A program made the position numbers and the translations under genes. From positions 1,617,001-1,681,000 of the forward strand of contig NC_053148.1 in NCBI RefSeq assembly GCF_016808335.1: a stretch of DNA of 64,000 bases. The letters run 5' to 3'. Of the stretch, positions 12,259-23,742 are shown one piece after another; the stretch's first letter is position 1, and the number at the start of each line of letters is the position of its first letter. The notes under the pieces are model-generated. The model had not been told where the DNA came from and searched no databases. It saw only the letters and a program-made list of their open reading frames with translations. The DNA comes from Panicum virgatum. Its lineage: Eukaryota; Streptophyta; Magnoliopsida; Poales; Poaceae.

Positions 12259-12291
12259 GGGGTGGACGGTAAATGAAATACCGTCCACCCC
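12259..12291 (-). repeat. P palindrome copy 2 (reverse orientation)
   Basis: GGGGTGGACGGTA, loop AATGAAA, TACCGTCCACCCC: a perfect 13-bp stem. The loop is the reverse complement of the TTTCATT loop of copy 1. Confidence 0.9.
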
Positions 12292-13739
12292 TGATCACGA
12301 CGTCCAGCGGCCATGGCCACCCACCGGTGAGCTCGGAGGGGCCGACGTACGGGAGGAAGAGCAGCGCCGTCCTTGGATGGTGAGATCGTGTTCCTCCACT
12401 GACGGAGTTGGCACTAGGCGCCGCGCCGCGCCAGCAGTGCTGCTCCGCCGTGCGCAAGGTGCCGCGCGCCGCAACCACAAGTGCCGCATGCACGGCGACT
12501 TTGCGAGTGCTCGCGGCAGTGGATGGATGGAGCAACGCATCTGCGTCGACGCTGCGGTTACACGGCATGGTCGCCTCTCGCACGCCGGATCATCTGCGTC
12601 GTGGTGGACGGAGAAGCCGAGGGCCGCCGTGCCCACTCCTCAAGCGCACCTGCGCCATCACCTCGGCTTCACCAACCACCACGAGACCAGACTTCGTCGC
12701 GTCCTCCATCCACCGTCGTGCGTCAGATGTTGGCCTCCGGCGACGCGCTGCTCCCGAGCGCTCGCCGCGCGAGGGGCAGCGTGGTTGCTGCGACACCCGC
12801 TCAGCGCCGACCGAGCGGCACTGCTTGCCCGGGGAGGAGCGGGATGCGCTCTCGGTCTTCAAGGTCAGGCGCTGCTTCTCCTCGCTTCCTTCGTCCCCTC
12901 CCAGAGCTCCTGCCGGTGGCCACCGCCACGTTCCGGCCGTGCGACGTGCGCCCCGTCAATTCGGCATCCACCATCTGCCCGGTCCGCAAATCATGACCTT
13001 CCCTCGACTTCTTAGTTCATCCACCGCGTGCTGTTGTTGCTGCCTTGTTGCGGCAGCGGAGCGGCGGCATCCCAGCCCTAGTGCCGGCAGCGGCCGGCCG
13101 CCCGTGGGGGTGGCGAGTTGGCGACCAGCTCGAGGCGAGGCGCTCATACTGCCTCATCCCCTAGAACAGGTACAGTTCGAGTGCAGATGCAGGTGCAACT
13201 TCAGTTGTTTCATTTTACAAACTGCGATGGCTGGCCTTCCCTCGACTCCTCGATTCATTCACCGGAGCTGAAAATGAGCAGACAGTTGTGCTTCACTTAA
13301 AAAAAATAAAAAACTCAACCGGGGGTATGAGTATGACGCCCCCAGACATTTACTAAGAGAAAATCTCTCACGCAGGAACCCTTGTCCCACCCCTTCACAG
13401 CTACCGTAACCCGTACCATTGCCCGTGTGAGAGCGGATCATCGGACCGGGACCACTTTCCATGTGCTTCACTTAGTTGCAGCTCCAGGAGTAAGAACCTC
13501 ATGTTTTGCGATACATGTCACGTTTTTCTACCTAAATGGTTATGCTAGTGATCTACATTGCTCATGCATTACATATTTACATGTCAGACGATGGAACCAA
13601 TTATGCTAATGGTTCAAAAGAATTTTTGGTCTGGGTTGTTATATATCTATGTTCCCATTACTTCCACCAAGACAGGGTTGGCACAACTCTTTCTCCAAAC
13701 AATCATTTTGAGCGACTACCCATCCGCTACTGTGTGAGT
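12292..13739. other. GC-rich part of array unit 1, no supported gene
   Basis: GC-rich up to about 13150, then mixed composition. It shares CCTCCCAGA/GCTCC...GGTGGCCA strings with 24300 and 31630. Many overlapping frames exist but none has a recognisable domain. It ends at the first anchor. Confidence 0.5.
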
Positions 13740-14672
13740 TTGAGATTTTAGAGGACACTGAAAATGGGTGCTGCCACAGCTTAGCATTGGGATGCTGCAT
13801 GTCTAGAGATTGTTTATGTACTGTAGTAATAGTATTTTTCAATCCTGCAATCCTCTCCGTAGTATGGGTTCAGCTTGACACGGCTTCGGTCATAATAGAG
13901 TGGGTCTAAGTGGCGCCATCCGTGGACTGCCTGTTCATGCCGTGAGCCTAGGAGGCTATTCTGGGCAATTTATGTGCATAAGAGTATCCTTTATATTCGA
14001 TCAAATGCATATCGCTCTGCAACTAAAAGAACTTCCTCATGTTTGTGTGTGCGTGTCCAATCCACGGCTTATTTTTATTCTAGCTAAGCTTCTCAGTTGT
14101 TCCAATAAACTTGGCATCGATCTCCTATGTTACCCGGATACTTGGATACGGATATGGATACGCGATACTTCGATACATCATTTTTTCAAAAAACACTGAT
14201 ACGAAGGTACGCGAATATATATATACAGACTAGTTCAAAACGACCATATTTCACAGTATGATAATATAAAAATAGTATGCAAATGAGAAATCTAATTGTT
14301 ATGTTGTGGAGCTCCTCTAGTATCAGATAGATCGAGAGCCCCTATATCATCTAGTATATTCTCTATGGCTGGTTCATCCAGCGAGAGTTGAGCTTGCTGA
14401 AGAAAATCAGCACCACCATCAAGGTTAAACTCAAAGGTATCTCCTCCAATATCCCATATTATTGCTGTTGGGCCCTGGTAATATTCTTCTGTTTTCCTTG
14501 AAACAATGGCGATAGTGCAATTGGCGGCTATGTGGAAAACAACGAAGGGATGCGTGGAGAGAGGGTCTCACGTGTATAGATGATGTATTTACAAGGTTAA
14601 TGAGGGGTTAGGGTTTTGAGGTATCGGGAAAGAATCGGAAAGGTGTCGACAAAGTATCGATATTATTTTATT

Positions 14673-15675
14673 GGGATAAGTCTATTTTACAACCTCGAAC
14701 TAGTCAAGGAGTCCGTTTTTCAACCTCCAACTATGAAACCGGGTAACATAGGCCCTCGAACTGGCAAAACGCCCGAATCACCCCCTCGATCACTGTAGCA
14801 AGCTGTTTTGAGGGCGGTTTTGCTACAGTAATATTTCCGAATTTCTGGAATTTCACACCTCTCAATTAAATAATAAAGAAAGCATAGTTAATATTGTCTA
14901 AAAATCATGATATTTTTTTGGGAGGTAGATAAAAAGACAAGGAATCTATTTTGGCTAGATGTGCTACAATAGACATAAAGTAATTTGAATTATAAAATTT
15001 TAAAAATAGGTAGAATTCAAAATTCCTTGAATTTTTAGGTCAGCTAAACCTATGATAAAAATGCATTAAAAATATGATAATTCATAATTTTTTATTTAGT
15101 TTAGTTAGGTACTTTTTATTGGCCCAAGTTCTATAGAATATTCATAAATTAAAATTTGAGGAATCAAATTTGATTCAAATTTGAGCATTGCGAAGGAATT
15201 CAAAAACTTTCATAAAAACTTGGGCCAATAAAAAATACCTTATTAAACTAAATAAAAAATTATGAATTATCGTATTTTTATTTCATTTTTATCAAAGGTT
15301 TAGCTAACCCAAAAATTCAAGGAATTTTGAATTCTACCCATTTTTAAAATTTTATAATTCAAATTTCATTATGTTTAATGTATCACATCTAGCCAAAATA
15401 GATTCCTTGTCTTTTTATCTACCTCCCAAAAAAATATCATGATTTTTAGACAATATTAACTATGCTTTCTTTATTATTTAATTGAGAGGTGTGAAATTCC
15501 AGAAATTCGGAAATGTTACTGTAGCAAAACCGCCCCCAAAACATCTTGCTACAGTGATCGAGGGGGTGATTCGGACGGTTTTGCCAGTTCGAGGGCCTAT
15601 GTTACCCGGTTTCGTAGTTGGAGGTTGAAAAACGGACTCCTTGACTAGTTTGAGGTTGTAAAATAGACTTATCCC
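14673..15675. mobile_element. Foldback Mutator-like element (MULE-MITE), 1003 bp
   Basis: The two ends are long inverted repeats of nearly 490 bp each, starting GGGATAAGTCTATTTTACAACC and ending in its close reverse complement, so the whole element is an almost complete palindrome. It is flanked by a perfect 9-bp target duplication TATTTTATT (14664-14672 and 15676-15684), the size made by Mutator-type transposases. It has no coding capacity. A diverged end of the same family lies at 18055-18190. Confidence 0.93.
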
Positions 15676-15825
15676 TATTTTATTTATTTAAATATTATTA
15701 AAATATTCAATACTTGTCCGGCAAGTATCGAAGGAGTATCGGTATCCCGTAAGTATTGGAGGAGTATCGGTATCTTGATACGTGAGGGTTCGCATCGTAG
15801 GCTAGCGCGTCTCCTGCACAGCCCC

Positions 15826-16183
15826 GGATGCAATGGAAGTTTCTGTCTATGTGCTTGCTTCTGTCGTTATGGACTGGATTCTTGCTCAGACGAGTTTGTA
15901 GATTTGTTCTCCACCTTCAACACTGGCATGTTGCCCCCACGAACAAACTCGCATAGAAACATCGCTTCAACTAGAGGGGCATGCCTCCATTTGAGTTTGG
16001 CAAGGGGTTGCAGTCCTCCAGCCATGCCATCTCCAGAATCTTCAGCCGGTCGACAGATTGGCTGAGCTTGATCGCGCCTGCTCTAAAGGTGGACAACAAC
16101 TCTACAACCTTGTTGTTGATGATGAAGAACCCAGTGCACCACGACGGAGCCAGCACATTGACACAAAATTTCATTGCATATGG
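15826..16183. repeat. Long-stem inverted repeat, copy 1 (split by ~230 bp)
   Basis: Left arm 15826-15889 (contains TATGTGCTTGCTTCTGTCG) and right arm 16123-16183 (contains GAACCCAGTGCACCACGACGG) are reverse complements with mismatches. Unlike the other two copies the arms are separated by about 230 bp of sequence. Same arms as at 19013 and 26877. Confidence 0.75.
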
Positions 16184-16900
16184 ATTTTGCAAAGAGGGGG
16201 TAGAATGATGGCAAGTCCATTAGAACGTATGAGCGGTTCAGTGACATCTTCACCAAGATGTGTATTTGATGGCATCAAGTTTTCACATGCTTCTCGCAAG
16301 ATCGGCTTCACCAGCATCAAGTAATCATAGCTTGAGGTAGGAGTTTTTTGTTGAATAATTCTTGAGTTAGGTTATTTTCTTCTTCTTTTTTTGTTCCAGT
16401 TATAATTAGCCAAGCGCATGTGCATGACCTTTTTTTCAGCTCGAGGTGGTTGTCTAGGAGGAAACTCCTCGACTACATGAGAAATGTACGCCACGGTCCA
16501 ATGCTGGCCAACATCATCCTGGAGGTGCAGTGCCCACACTGCATCATCCTCTGAACAAGTGCAGGATGTGCGGTTTCAGATGTTTTGCTTCAGAAACCGC
16601 CATGTTTGATCACCTCAATACATTCACTCAGGACAACGATGATTAAGATGGTATGTACATGACCAAGATTGACCACGTTATCGGTTGTTGTGGCCCTACC
16701 GTTTCAAGGTCTTGTCATGACCGCCAGTTGAAGGAGCCGAGCTCCGACCTATATGAAAGTCCATTGCCAACCAAGAACCGGTGCTGAACAATGTGCAGCA
16801 GAAGGGTGAAAATTTCTTTGTCATGAACCAAACAATCGTGTTAGATATAAAGCTTACAGATGAAAGTCCACAAAGCTAGTCAAGATCCGTAATCCCTGAT
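15975..16900 (+). other. Degenerate coding-like segment of array unit 2
   Basis: Short frames resemble those in unit 3 (both have a string like SDIFTK or SDFFTQ followed by a DRLHQHN-like string, near 16240-16320 and 19210-19300). Downstream, 16440-16640 reads as pieces such as LLDYMRNVRHGPMLANIILE and a Cys/His-containing stretch, but in shifting frames with stops. This may be the relic of a duplicated gene. I do not recognise the family and claim no function. Confidence 0.3.
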
Positions 16901-18054
16901 CCCTTCTGGTAGGTGAAATGAGCTAGACATATTTTCCCGTAACTCTGTTTTCCAATGTTTCAGGAAAGCTTGGGAGGATAATTGTCACGGACGAAGTACT
17001 GGTTCAAAGCTCTCTCTATATATACTCCTTTTTTGTTCCCTTTACTAATTCTACCATTCAATTACCTTCTGTTAACTTCAGTTTAACTTACATGGACACG
17101 ATGTTTCCCCCATCAGGATCAAGACTGTAGCCGTTACATGCATACGGATTGCATTTGTAGTAGTACGTGTTAGAGCTCTCACAATGGTGTGATTGTATCA
17201 TCCTCTTCATGATGTTGTTACTTCAGGTTATGCTGGTTGAAGACAGCATCATACTTGCTATACTGCTAGTTTAAGAGAAAACATGGGTCCTTGGTTCAAG
17301 CAATTTCTTCATACTCTTCCTACTATACTCTGTCAAAAATGTCATCTGTTCTTACTAGATGGTCATGCTACTGAACTGTGTTGGTCATCAATTATATCCC
17401 TCGGGAATTCTGCCAGCTAAGATATCGGTTTAAAAGAAAATTCGGTGTTGGTTTTTTATTTACCATCTTCATTAGTTACTTCCACTAGGACACGAGATGG
17501 CACAACCCTGCTGCCGGCCATCAATCATTTTGAGACACTAATGATCATCAGATTCTAAAACAATTAGGCTATGAGCAAGGATGAGATTTTAGAGGAAAAC
17601 TGAAAATGGATGCTACCACTGTTAGCATCTCGGCAATCATGCTCCATGCCTTGCAACTGAAGATTGTTTAACATGATTAGTCAACCTAGCAATGCACCCT
17701 ATACCACAAGTGACGACAGGATATTTAAAGATAAAGATCCTACGGTGGAGGATTGCAAAAGGAAGTTTATCTACCAATTCTCCTAACCTCCTCATAGAGC
17801 TCAACAGAATCTTATCTCGGCTATGGAAGCTTGGTTACAGAATGTATAATTTTCAGGATTCCTTGACCTCTCCTTCCCCCTCTTCTTTTCCCTCTTGTAA
17901 CTGGTTCTTTCCCTTTTATTTTAATAAAATCACAGCAGGGACGTGCCCCTCCTATTTCCTTAAAAAAAACTGCACTGTACATGGACTGGGCATAATGGAC
18001 AACCACTAAATGTGTCTTTGCAAATTGTGCTAGATCATTTGCCTTTCTATATAG
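16901..18054. other. AT-rich part of array unit 2
   Basis: Holds the second anchor (17582) and a CACTAGGACACGAGATGGCACAAC string corresponding to the one before the first anchor at about 13670. No gene seen. Confidence 0.5.
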
Positions 18055-18190
18055 TGAAAAGTCCAGTTTACACCCTCGAACTATAATAGAAGTCCGATTT
18101 TCAACTTTCACCTACAAAACCAGGCAACGAAAGCCATCCAACTGTCAAAACCGGGCAACTTTGAGCCTTTGTGTGGTTTCAAAGGCGGTT
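18055..18190. mobile_element. Diverged end of the 14673-type foldback MULE
   Basis: The run AGTCCAGTTTACACCCTCGAACT ... GTCCGATTTTCAACTTTCACC ... AAAACCAGGCAACG parallels the left arm of the element at 14673 (TCTATTTTACAACCTCGAACT ... GTCCGTTTTTCAACCTCCAAC ... GAAACCGGGTAAC). Only one end is visible. Confidence 0.6.
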
Positions 18191-19012
18191 TTGTATTTTT
18201 TTAAGAAAATGAATTGCATGCTATTAATTTATAGGAAATTGTCCCTATTGCTCACATCCAACAGGAAATAAGATGAGCCCCTCTAGATGTGTTGGCTAGA
18301 TTCGCCACTGATACTCTTCATGTCTAAACTTTTCATGTTTTCTTAAAAAGGATACATTATGGATTGATGGATTGCACTAGCAGTAGATTGCTAAATTCTC
18401 ATGGGCTTCAGTTGACTTAGTCATGAGTGCACGCGTACAGACGTGCACACGTATTGCAATGGCTAGGAGCTGCCACCACCACCGATTTCAATCCGCAAAG
18501 TGAAGCCTCGAGCAGAGTGTCACCATGGTTGCCTCTAGTCGTCCCCCTCGTGTACTAGCATCTGCAGCATAATGACTTGACAAACCAAAACATTTCTGGT
18601 CACCACAATAGCTGAAACTTTTCAGTACATTCAACAAGCATCAGATGTCCCGCACGAGGTCGAGATGGCCTCATTCTCTAGCTTACTAGCTGATGGAACC
18701 CCTGTCACATGGCGGTGTGAGTCAGAGCACCTGTCCGCCATGGATCATCTCCTGCTATGTTTAGTCAAGTGCTTTATTGGTTGTGCGCATGTTCAGCTCG
18801 CCATGGGCTTGCTCTGGTCGCACAAGAACGGGTCAAGTTGCGCCATGTGCGGACTGCTCGTTCATGGTGCGAGTCTCCAGAGGCTATTTAGGGAATGTTG
18901 GGTACATCGAATCCTTTAAATTCAATCAAATGCAACAGAATCTTGCCGCTTTGTACCACAAATAAACTTCCAGCACGTTCCTCGTTTTCGTGTGCGTACA
19001 TAGCTCGGTCCC

Positions 19013-19146
19013 ATATGAAATGAAATTTAGTTTCTATGTGCTTGCTTCGGTCATGATGCACTGGGTTCTTGAACTTTCCAATGAGTTCTAAGAACCCAGT
19101 GCATCACGACCGGAGCCAGCACATTGTCACAAACTTCATTTCATGA
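19013..19146. repeat. Long-stem hairpin, copy 2 (stem about 57-65 bp, loop about 10 nt)
   Basis: The left arm (TATGTGCTTGCTTCGGTCATGATGCACTGGGTTCTT, in part) pairs with the right arm (AAGAACCCAGTGCATCACGACC then GGAGCCAGCACATTG). Only a few mismatches occur over about 57 bp, and the stem extends to GAAC/GTTC around a short loop. A transcript from either strand would fold into a single long hairpin like a young MIRNA or siRNA precursor. Function is inferred. Confidence 0.85.
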
Positions 19147-19538
19147 TTTTTCATCTGACAATTTGCAAAGAGGGGCTAGATTGACATTTCAATTTCACCA
19201 GTTGGATGAGGGGGTCAGTGACTTCTTCACCCAGCCCTTTAGTCGCATCAAGTTCCACAAGCTTCAATTCTCCCATGATCGGCTTCATCAGCATAACATC
19301 AAGTAAGCAAAACATGATTTAGGGGAGTTTTCTTGAATAATTCTCGTACAAGGTTGTTTCCATTTTTTATTTCTAGCTATGATTAGTCACTTGGTTAGTC
19401 ATTTGGGTTTTACCAGAACTTAGACTTTTGTGAATGGGAAAAAAAGAAGAATTAAGGTTCGGCTTCCTTTTTTTGGTCACCAACCATTCTTGCCGGGCAT
19501 TAGCAGCTTTTTCCAATAATAGGAATATAATGTAAACT

Positions 19539-20189
19539 TTATATGTACAAGGATGCGAAGACGTTTGTCCGGACATGTGATGGCAACACCACTGACTTTC
19601 CTATTAACATAGGCCTACACCAGGGGTCAGCATTGAGCCCTTATTTATTTGCTTTAGTGATGGATGAGGTCACAAGAGATATACAAGGTGAGATCCCTTG
19701 GTGTATGCTCTTTGCTGATGATGTGGTGCTAATTGACGAGAGTAGGGCAGGGGTTAATAGAAAGTTAGAGCTGTGGAGACGCACGTTAGAGTCGAAAGGG
19801 TTCAGACTTAGTAGGACCAAAACCGAGTACATGATGTGCGATTTCAACGCGACTAGGCATGAGGAGAAACTTATCCAGCATCGGCTGAGATGGTTTGGAC
19901 ATGTCCAACGAAGGCCTCCTGAGGCGCCGGTGCATAATGGGGTTCTTGAGCGGGTCGATAATGTAAAGAGGGGTAGAGGTAGACCTAAACTGACGTGGGA
20001 TGAGTCGGTTAAAAGAGACCTTAAGGATTGGAATATCTCTAAAGAGGTAGCTTTGGATTGGAGCGCTTGGAGACTAGCTATCAATGTGCCTGAACTTTGA
20101 ACTTATTTCTTTCGGGTTTCATCTCTAGCCTACCCCAACTTGTTTGGGAAAAAAGGCTATGTTATTGTTGTTGTTGTTGTTGTTGTTGT
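19539..20189 (+). mobile_element. 5'-truncated RTE-type LINE fragment with TSD
   Basis: Frame 19543-20100 encodes the end of a reverse transcriptase (LHQGSALSPYLFALVMDEV, then the FADD active-site box) followed by the family C-terminus ([32 protein letters not shown]). The element ends in a (GTT)n tail, as RTE LINEs do, and is flanked by an 18-bp target duplication beginning AGGAATATAATG (19521-19538, 20190-20207). Compared with the copy at 54434-55348, about 130 codons are missing between RHE and EKL, where both ends read GAGG. It is therefore internally deleted and non-functional. Confidence 0.92.
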
Positions 20190-20207
20190 AGGAATATAAT
20201 GTAAACT

Positions 20208-20930
20208 CTATTTTCTTAGAGCCTAGGAGGTGTTCAATTTGTCTGAAAAGAAAACTGAAGAGTTCTCTAGTTAATACTAAACCAAGTTGTATGTTTTTTT
20301 TCTCGAACATAAAACTAAGTTATACATTAAAAATGACTAGTTTGAACAAAGATAAAACAACCAATTTTATTACCGACTGAAAACAATAAGGTATGAACAA
20401 CTCAGTGATTCAACTAATCTTCATTTAAATTGTGTCAATTTTCAATACATTATAAGTAACCACATAATTGCATCACTATGATTATGAAAACGTATGATAT
20501 AATGTCGATGGTAGATGGCACCAAGGTTCTTAAGTGTGTCACTTAAAGGACAAGCACATCATCTTGGTCACCACAGCCCACAATGACAGAGTTACGCTTT
20601 GTTACCGTAGGGCATAGGGTGCCTCACCATTTTAAGAACCTAGGGTGCCTTACTATTTCTATCCAAAATTTTGATATTTACCATAGAGAAAAACCATTTC
20701 CTCAATTAATATTGACTCCCCGTTGCACATGAAAAACAAATGTAAATTCACAATACTTACATTACAATGATAAATCAGATAGGACCAGACCAGCAGCCTT
20801 GGAAAAAAATCTAGAGTAGTGAATCAATAATATGACTTCAGACGTCCTTAACTCAATTTACTGATCTAATTATTTTCGTTTATTAGTTCCATGTGTCGAC
20901 TAGAATCACTCACTGCTGGTCAATTGAGAG
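20208..20930. other. AT-rich intergenic DNA, nothing recognised
   Basis: AT-rich unique-looking sequence with no clear gene or element, up to the start of the block duplicated at 25000. Confidence 0.4.
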
Positions 20931-20939
20931 TGGAAACCA

Positions 20940-22250
20940 ATATTCTTCAGTTGAAGCCAATATCCATTTCTTCTTCTTTCCTACTAGGAAAAAAAAGTAG
21001 GGTTGAAAGTGATTGGAAAAAAAATCTCGTAGTGATCGATTTCAATTCCTTATACCGTTTCCTATCATCTCCGTTTTTAGCAAAACATAAAACTTTACCG
21101 AATTTGTATCTATTCATTTGATAAGATGTAGAAAAATCCCAACCGTTCCACTTTCATTTTATATATTGCCATACCATTTTCGATCGTTTTCATACCTAGG
21201 AAAAATATTCCAAGTTTTCAACCAAAATATGAAACTGCATTATGAACATGAGTTTAGAGCTCCCAATAGAGATGGAATTCCTTTGAAGAAATATATACAT
21301 TTGTTAGAGATAATTGTTTCACTTTAGCAGCATTCTAAAAGGAAAGGGAAACCCTTTCGAGCTAACATATTAAAAAAAATAATAGCTAATATCCAATGTC
21401 CAGAGATAAGATTTTACTAACAAATGCTTCTCTAGGCATTCCAGTTATTTTCTTTTTCTAAAAAAGGCATTCCAGTCATTTACTGAAATATTCTTATATG
21501 CTTATCCCCGCACGCAGGCTTATGATCTAGATGCACTCCTGAAACAAAATATGAATAGTTTAATGTTTGACACCAGCTCCAAAGGATAGTTTGGGTGCTT
21601 CAGAAAGATCTTTCAAATTCAGTTGTCATGCTGCAGATTATTCAACTGAATTTGGAGCTTATAATTCCCTGTAACTATCATGAGAAATGTCACGCTCTTC
21701 TTACTTGATTTTCATGCTATAGTCACACTGTTCGAATGCATTATATCACTCATAAATGATGATTACTATTCTGACGGTACCCTTTAACAGAAATTTTGAT
21801 ATATGTTTCATTATATACATATTCTCTCAGCTTCATGACTTTGTGTAATATTTTTGTGTGTGTTGTCTGAGTAAACAAAATGCAGGCCATCCCGGCAGCC
21901 ATCTTGCATTGAGGCGGTTTTCATTTGCTCTTCAGACAATCTTAGGCTGTATGGAGTTGAGATTTTAGTGGAAACTGAAAATAGATGCTAAGCTAGTAAG
22001 TTATCCTCAGTACAATCTATAGGTGATTGTGTTGATCCAAACAGAGTTGCCTGAAGTATTTGGTGCTTTCATGCATTGAGGTCATGACAACCAGTAGCCT
22101 CACAAAATTATCTAGCATTGGAATTAAAACATGGATGAGGTATCCAGGGGGTTTACCCTGATGCATGCACATCCAGTCAATAAGGTTTCTCATTTTGGCT
22201 TTTGGACCCTCTTGTTTCTCAAAGGTGTTCTATCAGGAATCTATCAATTT
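20940..22250 (+). repeat. Array unit 3 block, homologous to 25000-26000
   Basis: Shared strings in the same order include TTCTTCTTTCCTACTAGGAAA, CAAGTTTTCAACCAAAAT, AGAGCTCCCAAT(A/G)GAGATGG, TTTACTAACAAATGCTTCTC, GGTGCTTCAGAAAGATCTTT, CACGCTCTTCTTA(C/T)TTGATTT, the anchor, and GGTGATTGTGTTGATCCA. Divergence is visible throughout, with indels. No intact frame. Confidence 0.85.
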
Positions 22251-22438
22251 TATTTCATTTTAGAAAACATACTATGATTATGTTCAGCAAAGTTTCTTAA
22301 GAAATTATGACGAGCTACTAATAATCATTTTAGCAACAGATCCTTCTTCGATAACAAATCACTACTATTTTGGACTTGAAATGCACATGGTTTAGAAAAA
22401 AATCAATTCTTGTTTCAGGGAGAATTTCTAGTTAGAAC

Positions 22439-23022
22439 CAGGTTTTTTTACCGACCGGTGGGACAAAACCGCCGCCCACCGGTAGCGGTAGACCGGACCG
22501 GTTACCGGAAAAAACCAGCCAAATTCAAAATCCAAACAAAAAACTCATGTTCAACAGGTTCCTATCGGCTAGCCGACCGGTTTGACCGGTTACTGGTCGG
22601 TTTGAGTGGTAACCGGCGAAATTCATTTTTTTTTCTTTTTTGGTTTAAATTCAAATGCCCACAAAGTATACTAAATGAATATTTGTATAACATGTTTTAG
22701 CCTAAATGAACCCTCCAACTCTCTTTTGTACTACTTTTACATTGTATTTGTATACTTTTGTATGCATGCTTTTTTTGTTTAACTTCAAATGCTCGCAAAG
22801 TATACTAAATGAACGAATATTTGAAAAAATTTGACACCATTAGATTCGTCGCAAATTGAAGTATTTTTAGGAATTTTTTTGGGAAATTTTCATTTTTTGG
22901 AATTCAAATTTGAATTTTGAATTTGGGCCGGTTTGAAACCGGCCGGAACCGTAATCGGTCCGGACCGGTTTGACTGGTTACCGGTAAAACCGGACCGGTT
23001 CCGGTCGGAATTTTTAACCCTG
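22439..23022. mobile_element. Non-autonomous hAT element with CCGGTTT-rich ends
   Basis: A perfect 8-bp target duplication GTTAGAAC (22431-22438 and 23023-23030) flanks ends CAGGTTTTTTTACCG and, reversed, CAGGGTTAAAAATTCCG. The subterminal regions are packed with CCGGTTTGACCGG-like repeats on both sides, the arrangement of hAT transposase binding sites. It shares interior strings (GACACCATTAGATTCGTCGCA) with the element at 39849. No coding capacity. Confidence 0.92.
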
Positions 23023-23684
23023 GTTAGAACATGGCAGAAAAAAGGTGCAATTTAGACTTCAGATTATTTTTTTTTGCAAAAGTTCTCAAATCATAATATT
23101 AACAACAAGAAACTTGCTATGTTGACCTCTACTTATCAACCTGAGCAGTTTTCTCAACAAGAAACTTTATTTGAAAATTGAGTTAATGTACCATCGTTTC
23201 TAGTAGATTCATAGTGCCACACTTGTATCAGGTGATATAAAGCATGGCCTTCTCCTTCTGCATTTCTTGAATGGAAAAAAAACTCTGAGCTCTGGGAGAG
23301 AAAACAGAGGACGTCAGCACCACAAGTCTACAACCAAATCAAGAGGCTAAGTTGTCGCCGCCTTGAGAGTTGACACCTACCTCTCCCTGGTGGACGCCGC
23401 GGGTATGGACGCACCAGGACAGCCCCTCCTCCAAGCAACACAGGCCGGCGGCCGGCCTATATGTATGTCCGCAAGCTCCATGAGCGCAGCGGCGTGGGCG
23501 TGGTGCCCGGACGAGCGTCGAGCGGCACTGCCCTCGCGGCACGGAGCAGAAAGAGGTTGCGGTGATCGGAGCTGAAGCCGGCGGCGGCGGTAAGCGCTCT
23601 CTTCTTTGCGCGCAGGCGAGAGCTCTTCCGCGCTCTCTCCCAGCTCCCCGATCGGCGTGCATGGCCGCTGGATGCCGGCATCAG
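23023..23684. other. Start of array unit 4, no supported gene
   Basis: AT-rich to about 23330, then GC-rich. A stretch ending GGCGGTAAGCGCTCTCTTCTTTGCGCGCAGGCG is matched near 27370-27400 by GGAGGTAAGCGCTCTCGTC. It looks like a conserved small intron (GTAAGC...GCAG), but the flanking frames agree poorly between copies. Confidence 0.4.
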
Positions 23685-23742
23685 GGGTGGACGGTATTTG
23701 TTTTACCGACTGGGTGGACGGTATTTCATTTACCGTCCACCC
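23685..23742 (+). repeat. P palindrome copy 3 (one and a half copies)
   Basis: A half-site GGGGTGGACGGTATTTGTTTTACCGA (23685-23710) is followed by a full palindrome GGGTGGACGGTA...TACCGTCCACCC (23712-23742). Confidence 0.88.

Larger units (their letters stand above)
11738..12291. repeat. Head-to-head pair of P modules (inverted repeat)
   Basis: P copy 1 (11738-11768) reads forward and P copy 2 (12259-12291) reads reverse. The flanking module is inverted with it: a CCGTCCGATC string, a GCGCCATGGCC string and a CGCTGACATCGCCG...GAATCGAGCTC string occur after P in forward copies and, on the minus strand, before 12259. The pair forms a roughly 550-bp inverted repeat. All other copies are in forward orientation. 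Confidence 0.7.

Noticed and set aside
10204..13271. Many long overlapping frames (up to 391 codons) in GC-rich DNA
   Set aside because: All six frames are open for long stretches, composition is biased to Arg/Ala/Pro, and no domain or consistent splice structure is seen. I treat the region as non-coding array DNA.
14673..15675. Palindrome considered as a MIRNA precursor
   Set aside because: Arms near 490 bp with Mutator-type 9-bp duplication identify it as a foldback transposon.
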